Below, one piece after another: positions 1-9,551 of a DNA stretch of 22,197 bases (position 1 is its first letter; each line of letters opens with the position of its first letter). Below the pieces are notes generated by a model that saw only the letters and a program-made list of their open reading frames with translations, searched no databases and was not told the DNA's origin. The stretch is taken from positions 1 through 22,197 of the forward strand of contig DATIPT010000089.1 of the NCBI GenBank assembly GCA_035471625.1, given 5' to 3'. Source of the stretch: DATEVL01 sp035471625. Its GTDB lineage: Bacteria; Chloroflexota; Anaerolineae; Anaerolineales; E44-bin32. The position numbers and the translations under genes were made by a program.

Positions 1-1668
<1,668 letters not shown>

Positions 1669-1691
1669 GGGGGCGTCAGGAATGGTCCCGT

Positions 1692-1697
1692 AGTATA
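1692..1697 (-). promoter_or_regulatory. Candidate -10 element (TATACT) for the Ser/Thr kinase gene
   Basis: On the minus strand TATACT lies 24 bases before the kinase ATG. No convincing -35 hexamer is found 16-18 bases upstream, so this is a weak call based on the -10 match and position only. Confidence 0.3.
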
Positions 1698-1866
1698 CCG
1701 CACGGGTTCAATGGGATCGCCCTCAGAAGGCCGAGCGGGCGGGCGACGAGCGGGAAACTGGCTGAGACGAGGCGGTGGGCTTGGTGCGACTCCGGGAGGC
1801 GCACACGAGAGCCGGGCAAGAAGGCCACGGGGCCACCCGGCTGGTCGAGCTCCGGGATTGCACGCC

Positions 1867-1886
1867 GTCCCGGTCTCAGCCGGGAC
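1867..1886 (-). terminator. Hairpin after the permease gene, possible terminator without T-tract
   Basis: A 7-bp perfect stem (GTCCCGG / CCGGGAC) with a 6-base loop lies 25 bases beyond the stop of the last transporter gene. No run of T follows on the minus strand. The 242-base gap between transporter and kinase holds nothing else recognisable apart from the TATACT near the kinase start. Confidence 0.25.
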
Positions 1887-1910
1887 CGGCCGTCTCGCTC
1901 TTCTGTCGGC

Positions 1911-2804
1911 TCAGCGGGAGCCCCTGAGCCGAGGATCGATGATGTCGCGGAAAGCGTCTCCCAGGAGGTTCCAGGCCAGGACGAACAGCAGGATCGCCAT
2001 TCCCGGGTAGAGGACGATGTGCGGGTATGTTGCCAAGCTGGGAATCCAGTTGCGGGCGAAGCTGATCATCTGTCCCCAGTCCGCGTAGCCGACATCCGCC
2101 CCCAATCCCAGAAAGGATAGAGCGGCGAAGCTCAACACGTACGACCCGATATCCATCGAGGCATAGACCAACGTCGGGAAGATGGCGTTGGGCAGAATGT
2201 GGCGGGTCAGGATCCGGCCGTCCTTGGCGCCGACGGCGCGGGCCGCGAGATTGAAATCGCGAGCGCGGACGGAGAGAATATCGCCCCGGATGAGCCGACT
2301 GTAGGCCGGCCAGCCGAAGGCGATCAGAGCCGCGATGCCGGCGGTGAGCCCAGAGCCCATCCGGCCGCGCAGGACGGCGGCCAGGGTCAGGGTAGCCAGC
2401 AGGAACGGAAAGGCCTGAACGATTTCCACCAGGCGCATCAGGAGGTTGTCCACCCAGCCACCGTAGTAGGCGGCCAGGGAGCCGACGACCAGCCCAATCG
2501 CCAGAGCAGCGCCGGTGATGATCAACCCAACGCGGAACGCCGTCCGCGTACCCCACACCACTCCGTAGAAGACATCGTATTGTCGCTCCGTCGTTCCGAA
2601 GGGATGCTCGGCGCTGGGGGCGCTGGGCTCAGGTCGGTAGCCCGTGTGGGGGATCGAGTACGGATCCTTGCCGTTCTCGGGTGGGGCCAGTACGGGTGCA
2701 AAGATGGCGATGAGGATGAAGGCAAGCAGCAACACGATGCCGGCGATCGAGGTTGGACGTCGCATGAGCTGGCGGACGACGTAGCCGAAGCGCTCGGTGT
2801 TCAT
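1911..2804 (-). CDS. Oligopeptide/dipeptide ABC transporter permease (DppC/OppC family)
   Basis: This 297-residue inner-membrane permease has the usual family length. The N-terminus (about residues 18-42) is the first membrane helix, followed by the extracytoplasmic stretch with the HPFGTTERQYDV motif typical of DppC/OppC. More membrane helices lie at about 90-113, 125-145, 152-168 and near 210-290. The EAA-type loop that contacts the ATPases is at about 177-210 (RARDFNLAARAVGAKDGRILTRHILPN region, key G192 and the HILPN end). The start ATG overlaps the stop of the preceding permease gene by four bases (ATGA), which indicates translational coupling. With the partner permease it should form the heterodimeric channel for peptide import; the exact substrate (di-, oligopeptide, nickel or other) cannot be told from sequence alone. 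Confidence 0.95.
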   Translation of the reverse strand: MNTERFGYVVRQLMRRPTSIAGIVLLLAFILIAIFAPVLAPPENGKDPYSIPHTGYRPEPSAPSAEHPFGTTERQYDVFYGVVWGTRTAFRVGLIITGAALAIGLVVGSLAAYYGGWVDNLLMRLVEIVQAFPFLLATLTLAAVLRGRMGSGLTAGIAALIAFGWPAYSRLIRGDILSVRARDFNLAARAVGAKDGRILTRHILPNAIFPTLVYASMDIGSYVLSFAALSFLGLGADVGYADWGQMISFARNWIPSLATYPHIVLYPGMAILLFVLAWNLLGDAFRDIIDPRLRGSR

Positions 2805-3829
2805 GAGTACCTCACGCGCGGGTCGAGATAGGCGTACAGGATGTCGGCCCCGAGATTGCCTATCACCACGAGGACGGCGTAGAACAGCGTGAACCCGAGC
2901 ACGGAGATCACGTCCAGGTGCGTTGCCGAGTCGGCGAAGAACCAGCCCAGCCCATGGATGTTGAAGACCGTCTCGGTGATCACGACGCCGCCCATCAGGC
3001 CGATCAGGGTCAGGCTACCGATGGTCACCACCGGGATCATGGCGTTGCGCTGAACGTGATGGCCAATGACGACCGACTCGGGCAGCCCCTTGGCCCGTGC
3101 CGTGGTTACGTAGTCCTGCCGCAACGCCTCGAGCATCGACGATCGAGTGACGCGCAGGATCAGCGCCCAGCTCAGGTACGAGAGCGAGATCACCGGAAGG
3201 ACGAGGTGGCGTACCGCATCCAGGAAGATGTCCAATCGAGCATTGATCAGAGAGTCGATCGTGTTCATGTAAGTCACGTGCACGTAGGTGGGAGCTTCCG
3301 TGGCGCGCAGCGCCCATTCCGAGAGCCGTCCGGCCGGGAACCAGTCCAACTTGGCGTAGAAGATCATGAGGACCAGGAGTCCGAAGACGTAGATGGGAAA
3401 CGACCAGCCGATGATGCTGAAGATGCGAGCGGCGTGATCGATGGGCTTGTTCTGGTTCACGGCGGCCAGGACGCCGAGACGGATACCGACGAACATGATC
3501 GGGATGATGCTCCAGAGCGCCAGCTCGAGCGTGGACGGCAGGTGCTGCATCAGGGCGTCGGCCCCCGGCGGGTGGCCGCGGTAGGAGAAACCCAGGTCCC
3601 CCTGCACGATCCTGCCCAGCCAGCGCACATACTGCACCGGGATGGGGTCGTCCAAGCCGTACAGCTCGACCAGGGCATTGACGTCCGACGTCCGCTCCGG
3701 CTGGTCGGCCACGTGAAGCGCGAGGCGCTCGTAGGGGGTGACCAGCGTCATCATGGCGAAGATCAAGATGGTGACGCCGAACAGGATGATCGGCAACTGG
3801 AGCAGGCGTCGGGCGCTGTAGGTTAGCAT
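2801..3829 (-). CDS. Oligopeptide/dipeptide ABC transporter permease (DppB/OppB family)
   Basis: This 342-residue membrane protein has the DppB/OppB layout: a first helix at about residues 9-30, an outer region with the LGLDDP-like element (LYGLDDPIPVQYVRWLGRIVQGDLGFSY), then five more helices. The cytoplasmic EAA loop is at about 234-266 (RQDYVTTARAKGLPESVVIGHHVQRNAMIP), and the C-terminus is YAYLDPRVRYS, which is family-typical. A GGTGGAG ribosome site lies 8-11 bases before the ATG. It follows the substrate-binding lipoprotein gene after 85 bases that contain a strong inverted repeat, and overlaps the next permease gene by four bases. It acts in the inner membrane as one half of the translocation pore. 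Confidence 0.95.
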   Translation of the reverse strand: MLTYSARRLLQLPIILFGVTILIFAMMTLVTPYERLALHVADQPERTSDVNALVELYGLDDPIPVQYVRWLGRIVQGDLGFSYRGHPPGADALMQHLPSTLELALWSIIPIMFVGIRLGVLAAVNQNKPIDHAARIFSIIGWSFPIYVFGLLVLMIFYAKLDWFPAGRLSEWALRATEAPTYVHVTYMNTIDSLINARLDIFLDAVRHLVLPVISLSYLSWALILRVTRSSMLEALRQDYVTTARAKGLPESVVIGHHVQRNAMIPVVTIGSLTLIGLMGGVVITETVFNIHGLGWFFADSATHLDVISVLGFTLFYAVLVVIGNLGADILYAYLDPRVRYS

Positions 3830-3859
3830 CGTTCGGTCTCCACCTTGGCTCCCCCCGCC

Positions 3860-3889
3860 GAGGGCGGTGGTTGGGCAGCCACCGCCCTC
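3860..3889 (-). repeat. Perfect 11-bp inverted repeat between binding-protein and permease genes
   Basis: GAGGGCGGTGG at 3860-3870 and CCACCGCCCTC at 3879-3889 form a perfect stem with an 8-base loop, inside the 85-base gap of the transporter operon. There is no T-tract after it in the minus direction. Such hairpins after binding-protein genes often protect the upstream mRNA or partly stop transcription, so the binding protein is made in excess over the permeases; that role is inferred. Confidence 0.5.
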
Positions 3890-3914
3890 TGCGGTAAGGA
3901 GGGGGGAAGAAAGC

Positions 3915-5960
3915 TTACTGTGGCGGAGCCTTGCTCAGGCTCGCGAAGTACCCATCGTCCCCGAAGAGCGGGTTGTAGTAGTAGCCGTCGATCCAGGTCT
4001 GCACGTAGCGGCGCAGGGATTGCTGGGCGATGAAGATGTCGATCGCCTGATCGATCGCCTCCTGCTGCAGGCCTCGGTACATCTCTTCGGCCTTGGCCGG
4101 ATCGGTCTCGCGGACGGCAGCTCCGATCTCCTCATCCCAGGCCCCGCACATCTCTTCCGGGAAGTACTGGCGGCCCGAGTAGTCGCCGCTGCATGACATG
4201 TAGGGCACCACCCAGTTGTGCGGGTGATGGAAGTCCTCGATCCACCCTGTCTGGTGCAGGGGCAGGCGGCCGCTGCGGCGGGCGGCCATGTAGGTCGCCC
4301 ACGGCAGGTTGGTGATGCCGATCGAGACGTTGTCCATGGCGGCCGTCAGGCCTTCGGCCAGGATCTCGCTGGCGATGCGGCGGCTGTCGTTGCCGGTGTT
4401 GTACAGGAACGACATGGTGAAGCCGTTCTCCCACAGCTGGCCGTCCCAGGCGAGCTTCAGCTCCTCGGCGCACTTCTCGAGGTCAAAGTCGTAGATGGGC
4501 GAGTCGGCCTGGTATCCCACCATGCCCTCGATGATCGGGCCCCGGTGGGGGAAGGCCTCGTTCTGACGCACTTCGGCGATGTAGATCTCGCGGTCGAAGC
4601 AGTAGTTGAACGCCTTGCGGACGTGGACGTCGGAGAAGAAGTCGGGCGGAATGCCCAGGCCGTCCAGCTGCCCCGATCCGATGTACGGGTTGCCGCCCTC
4701 GGTGGGGATGTCGAAGTTCAGGAAGATGTCGTCCGTCTGGGTGCCGGGCATGTCGGTGTACAGGGTGAGGATGCCCTCCGGATTGACCTCTTCCTCCACC
4801 CATTCCCCGTTCTGGTACGAGTACTTGGTCTTGATCATCGGGTCGATCTGGGAGGCGAAGGCGATCTCGTGATCCAGCGTGTCGGCGTCACCCGCCTCCA
4901 TCATCGCCAGGCGCGTGCCCCATTCCTCCACGAGCTTGATGACCACGGTCCCGATCTCCGGCACGCCGTCGACCGTGCTGCCTTCCCAGAGTGGCTCCTT
5001 CAGCCAGTAGTCCGGGAATGCCTTGAGGACGATCTCCTGGCCGGGCGTCCAGTGATCCAGCATGTATGGGCCGGCCCCGTTCTCCTGGTTGTACAGCGCG
5101 GTGGCGGAGACTTCGGGCAGATACCAGGTGCGCCAGGTGGCGCAGTCATCATCCCAGTTGCCCTGCTCGATCATCCACTCCTTGTCCATGATCCCGGCCC
5201 AGGGCTGGGCCAGCAGCTGCGGGAAGTAGGCGGCCGGGTAGGCCAACTTGATCGTCACCATGCCGGTGGCGTCATCGGCCACGACGGTGTCGCGGATGGC
5301 CTCGCAGACCTTGAGGTCATCGCCCCCAACGACATCGAGCAGCCCGCCGTCCCCCTCGGCGCCAATCCCGGCGACCTCAAGCATCGGGTCGAAGAACAGG
5401 CCCATCGGCCCGCCGGCGCCCAGGAAGTCCCACCCGAGCAGCATGTTGCGGTGGAGGGTGTAGGCCACGTCGTGCGCTTCGAGCGTGCCGCCCTGGTGGA
5501 ACTTGACCCCGTCGCGGATGTGGAAGGTGTAGGTCAAGCCATCGTCCGAGATGCTCCACTCGTCGGCCAACATGGGCACGAACTCATCGATCGCCGAGCC
5601 CTTGAGGAACAAGAGCCCATCGTAGACTTCCCGGGCGACGTTAATGCCCGGAGCGTCGTACATGATGGCGGTGTCGAGCGACTCGGGTTCGCCGATCCAC
5701 AGAGCGGTGAAGGTATCCGGGTTCTTGAAGTCGGCCGAGTAGCTCTCGTAGGCCGGCTGGTTGGCGGCCGCCTGGGCTTCCTCCAACTGCGCCTGCAGGG
5801 CGGCGATCTCCTCGTCGCTGAAGGTGTCGCCCGCCTGCGCCGTGGCGAGCGCCGATTGCAGTTCGGCGACGCGCGGATCCTGGGTTTGGGCACAAGCCAT
5901 CAGGATCATGCTGGCAACGATCAGTACTCCAAGGGTGGACATCCATTTCTTCGCAGTCAT
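3915..5960 (-). CDS. Peptide ABC transporter substrate-binding lipoprotein (SBP_bac_5 family)
   Basis: The chosen start is the ATG at 5960, preceded by a GGAGG ribosome site at proper distance; an upstream-extended frame reads into arginine-rich shadow sequence. The product is 681 residues. A lipoprotein signal peptide ends in the lipobox LMAC with C23 as the lipidated cysteine. Residues about 27-60 (DPRVAELQSAL...EEIAALQAQLEEAQ) look like a short coiled coil between the membrane anchor and the binding domain. The rest matches family 5 solute-binding proteins: WIGEPESLDTAI near the beginning, AREVYDGLLFL, the LTYTFHIRDGVKFH motif (a family hallmark), and a later VRKAFNYCFDREIYI segment. The length is greater than the ~530 typical of DppA/OppA, with insertions in the middle. 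It should capture peptides outside the membrane and deliver them to the two permeases downstream. It sits 22 bases after the second ATPase gene. Confidence 0.95.
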   Translation of the reverse strand: MTAKKWMSTLGVLIVASMILMACAQTQDPRVAELQSALATAQAGDTFSDEEIAALQAQLEEAQAAANQPAYESYSADFKNPDTFTALWIGEPESLDTAIMYDAPGINVAREVYDGLLFLKGSAIDEFVPMLADEWSISDDGLTYTFHIRDGVKFHQGGTLEAHDVAYTLHRNMLLGWDFLGAGGPMGLFFDPMLEVAGIGAEGDGGLLDVVGGDDLKVCEAIRDTVVADDATGMVTIKLAYPAAYFPQLLAQPWAGIMDKEWMIEQGNWDDDCATWRTWYLPEVSATALYNQENGAGPYMLDHWTPGQEIVLKAFPDYWLKEPLWEGSTVDGVPEIGTVVIKLVEEWGTRLAMMEAGDADTLDHEIAFASQIDPMIKTKYSYQNGEWVEEEVNPEGILTLYTDMPGTQTDDIFLNFDIPTEGGNPYIGSGQLDGLGIPPDFFSDVHVRKAFNYCFDREIYIAEVRQNEAFPHRGPIIEGMVGYQADSPIYDFDLEKCAEELKLAWDGQLWENGFTMSFLYNTGNDSRRIASEILAEGLTAAMDNVSIGITNLPWATYMAARRSGRLPLHQTGWIEDFHHPHNWVVPYMSCSGDYSGRQYFPEEMCGAWDEEIGAAVRETDPAKAEEMYRGLQQEAIDQAIDIFIAQQSLRRYVQTWIDGYYYNPLFGDDGYFASLSKAPPQ

Positions 5961-5982
5961 TGCAATCCTCCTTCTTCTCCAC

Positions 5983-6968
<986 letters not shown>

Positions 6969-6972
<4 letters not shown>

Positions 6973-8024
6973 GCTGCGGACCCCATCGGCCGGACGTGCC
7001 GGATATCCACCCAACAGGCGACTTGGTGTCCACGTTCGACCGTTCGAAGGCCGGGGTTCTCCTTCTCGCACAAGTCCACTGCATGTCGGCAGCGCGGCAG
7101 GAACGGGCATCCGGGTGGGAGATGGAGCAGATCGGGAGGGGCCCCCGGGATGGGGACCAATCGGCGGCCGGGGTGAGGACGATCGACGCGCGGCAGGGAG
7201 CCGAGCAGGCCGAGGGTATACGGATGACGCGGATCAGCGTACAGGTCTGCTACGCGCGCCTCCTCGACGACATATCCGGCGTACATCACAATCACGCGGT
7301 GCGCCAACCCGGCAACCACGCCCAGGTCGTGGGTGATCCAGATCATGGACATCTTGATCTGCTCGCGGAGGCGGTTGACGAGGTCGAGGATCTGCGCCTG
7401 AATCGTGACGTCGAGGGCTGTGGTCGGTTCGTCAGCGATCAGCAGCCGAGGATCGCAGGCCAGGGCCATCGCGATCATGGCGCGCTGGCGCATGCCCCCA
7501 GAGAACTCGTGGGGGTAGGCACTCAATCGGGATGCCGCTTCGGGGATTCCGACCAGATCGAGCAGCTCGGCCGCTCGTTGGCGGGCCTCCTTCTTTCCCA
7601 TACCCAGGTGCCAGTGGAGCGGCTCCATGATCTGCTCACCGACGGTAAGAACCGGGTTCAGCGATGTCATCGGGTCCTGGAAGATCATGGCGATCTCGTG
7701 CCCGCGCACTTGCCGCATGTCCTCATCCGGGAGTTGCAGCAGATCGGTTCCCTGGTAGATCACCCGGCCAGCGACGATGCGGCCGGCCGGCGGGGGGACG
7801 AGGCGTAGGACCGATAGCGCGTGGACCGTCTTGCCGCAGCCGCTCTCGCCCACGATGCCAAGCGTCTCGCCCTCTCTCAGCGTGTAGCTGATGCCATTGA
7901 CGGCATGCACGACGCCTTCTTCCGTGGCAAATTCCGTGGTCAGGCCCTGGACGTCCAACACGATCGTGGGTTCGGGCTCGCCGTACAAGCCCAGGCCGCG
8001 AGGTCTGTTCTCCAGGTCGAGCAT
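6969..8024 (-). CDS. Oligopeptide/dipeptide ABC transporter ATP-binding protein (DppD/OppD family)
   Basis: Walker A (GESGCGKT, 59-66 from the chosen start), the Q-loop in IFQDPMTSLNPVLTVG, the signature FSGGMRQRAMIAMAL, Walker B LLIADEPTTALD and the switch WITHDLGVV are all intact. The C-terminus has the family extension with the CPFLPRCRHAVDLC cluster. The start is uncertain: candidates are 8024, 8063 and 8129. I chose 8024 (351 residues) because the residues before it look non-protein-like; a GGAGGAGG stretch lies 16 bases upstream, further than usual, so the call is soft. It overlaps the next ATPase gene by four bases. With the longest start it would follow the upstream regulator gene after only a few bases, so regulator and transporter may share a transcript. 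Confidence 0.93.
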
Positions 8025-8135
8025 TGCCGGGTGCGTGCGGCCTCCTCCGCCTTCGCTCGCCATCCTAGTAGACGGACCGGTGCCTGGCATCCGGCCATTG
8101 GGGCATCTCTGGGGGGCCAGATGGGCCATCTTGGG

Positions 8136-8792
8136 TTAGTCCGGGCGGACGGGGCTTTGCCGGCGGGCCAAGGTGACTGCCTGCATCGGGGTGCTGGCCC
8201 CCAGGCGCTGCAGGATGTGCCGGACATGCAGGCGGACGGTGGCGGGGGTAATCCCAAGCCGCAGCGCGATCTCGGCGTTGTTCAGCCTCCGGTCGAGGAG
8301 GTCCAGCACCTGCCGCTGGCGCGGCGTCAGTTCCGCGCTGCCTCGCGGCTCGAGCCCTTTGAGGAGGATCGCGGCCGTCGCCCCGGTCAACAGGCTACGC
8401 CCCGAAGTCGCAGCACGGATTGCCTCGTAGAAGACCTCGGCGCCGGCGCCTTCCTCCACCACGCTCGCCGCGCCGAAGCGCAGCGCCTCGGACACCGCCG
8501 CCAGTCCGAGAGTCGCTACCATCGCTACCAGACGGACCTCGGGGCTGGCGCGTTGCAGGGCACGCAGGAGGGGCTCACCCGAGTTCGTCACCAGTCGACT
8601 CGAGACGAGGGCGACGTCCGGGTGGAGCTCCTGTGCCCAGTTGAGAGCCTTCTCCGGGTCCGCCGTGACACCGATCACGCATGCCCTGTGGCCCATGAGC
8701 AAGACATCCTCGCTCCAGGCCTGGGCCGGGCCCGGATCGCGGGCCACAAGGACTCGCGGAAGAGCTGGAGGTGATGGAGAGTGACCGGGCAT
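8136..8792 (-). CDS. LuxR/NarL-type transcriptional regulator with degenerate (non-phosphorylatable) receiver domain
   Basis: The start at 8792 is favoured by GGGAGGG 10 bases upstream, giving 218 residues. The C-terminal ~65 residues are a clear LuxR helix-turn-helix: LTPRQRQVLDLLDRRLNNAEIALRLGITPATVRLHVRHILQRLGA. The N-terminal ~125 residues have the length and pattern of a CheY-like receiver but miss its active site. Aligned with the neighbouring canonical regulator, the phosphoacceptor aspartate is S64 (LVSSRL), the first acidic residue is R18 with only D19 kept, the conserved threonine is V92 and the conserved lysine is E114. It is therefore probably a pseudo-receiver whose DNA binding does not depend on phosphorylation. 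It lies between a canonical two-component system and the peptide transporter genes, all in the same direction, so it may regulate the transporter; that is inference. Confidence 0.88.
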   Translation of the reverse strand: MPGHSPSPPALPRVLVARDPGPAQAWSEDVLLMGHRACVIGVTADPEKALNWAQELHPDVALVSSRLVTNSGEPLLRALQRASPEVRLVAMVATLGLAAVSEALRFGAASVVEEGAGAEVFYEAIRAATSGRSLLTGATAAILLKGLEPRGSAELTPRQRQVLDLLDRRLNNAEIALRLGITPATVRLHVRHILQRLGASTPMQAVTLARRQSPVRPD

Positions 8793-8843
8793 CAAGAGGC
8801 TTCCCTCCCTGCGAGGCTCCGCATCCATCCTAAGAAGACGACG

Positions 8844-8870
8844 GCCCCGCCTGCATGCGGCAGGTGGGGC
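8844..8870 (-). terminator. Candidate intrinsic terminator after the response regulator gene
   Basis: An 11-bp stem (GCCCCGCCTGC / GCAGGTGGGGC, one G-U type position) with a 5-base loop lies 33 bases past the stop of the response regulator. On the minus strand a T-rich but interrupted stretch (GTCGTCTTCTT) follows. It may limit read-through from the two-component genes into the next regulator. Confidence 0.45.
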
Positions 8871-8903
8871 ATCTTGACGTCGGCCGAATGGGATGGGGGT
8901 GTG

Positions 8904-9551
8904 CTAGTCCAACTGGATTAGGCGGCGCTTGAGGGCCAGCGTTGCCGCCTCTGTCCGGCTGCTTGCACCCAGCTTGGAGAGGATGCTGCTGACGTGGTTT
9001 TTGACGGTGAAGCGACTTACGTGGAGCTGTTTGGCCATTTCCGGATTAGAGAGCCCGCGCGCCATGAGCTGCAGGACCTCGATCTCACGTTCGGTCAGCT
9101 CCTCCTCGGGTTGGAGCAGACCGGAGGCCGACTCGACCAGTGCCATGGCCGCCTCACCCGACAGAGTCGGACGGCCGGCGTTGGCCGCTCGGATGGCCTG
9201 CGCCAGGTCGGAGGCTGAGACGTTCTTGAGCAGATAGCCGATAGCTCCTGCCTGGAGCTCGGCCCTCACGAGGTCTTCTTCCCCGAAGCTGGTCAGCGCC
9301 ACGATCTTGAGCTGCGGGTGGCGCGCCAAGATCTGGCGCGTCGCCTGGACGCCGTCCATCTCGGGCATCTTGAGGTCGATCAAGACGACGTCGGCCTGCA
9401 CCTCGTCGCAAATCCGGATGGCTTCCGCACCGCTGGAGGCCTGCCCGGCCAGCTCGAGATCGGGATAGGCGGCAAGGAAGGACGCCAGCCCCTCCCGGAG
9501 CAGGTCGTGGTCATCGACGATCAAGACTCGAATGCGATCCGATTCAGCCAT
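8904..9551 (-). CDS. Two-component response regulator, NarL/FixJ family
   Basis: This 215-residue protein has a complete receiver domain: acidic pair D13-D14 (VDDHDLLREGL), phosphoacceptor D59 in VLIDLKMPEMDG, T87 and K109 (GYLLKN). The C-terminal LuxR-type DNA-binding domain starts near LTEREIEVLQLMARGLSNPEMAKQLHVSRFTVKNHVSSILSKLGA. The gene's ATG overlaps the end of the histidine kinase gene by eight bases, so the two are translationally coupled and very probably cognate. Once phosphorylated it should dimerise and bind DNA. Target genes are not visible, but the next genes in the same direction are a second regulator and a peptide transporter. Confidence 0.96.
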   Translation of the reverse strand: MAESDRIRVLIVDDHDLLREGLASFLAAYPDLELAGQASSGAEAIRICDEVQADVVLIDLKMPEMDGVQATRQILARHPQLKIVALTSFGEEDLVRAELQAGAIGYLLKNVSASDLAQAIRAANAGRPTLSGEAAMALVESASGLLQPEEELTEREIEVLQLMARGLSNPEMAKQLHVSRFTVKNHVSSILSKLGASSRTEAATLALKRRLIQLD

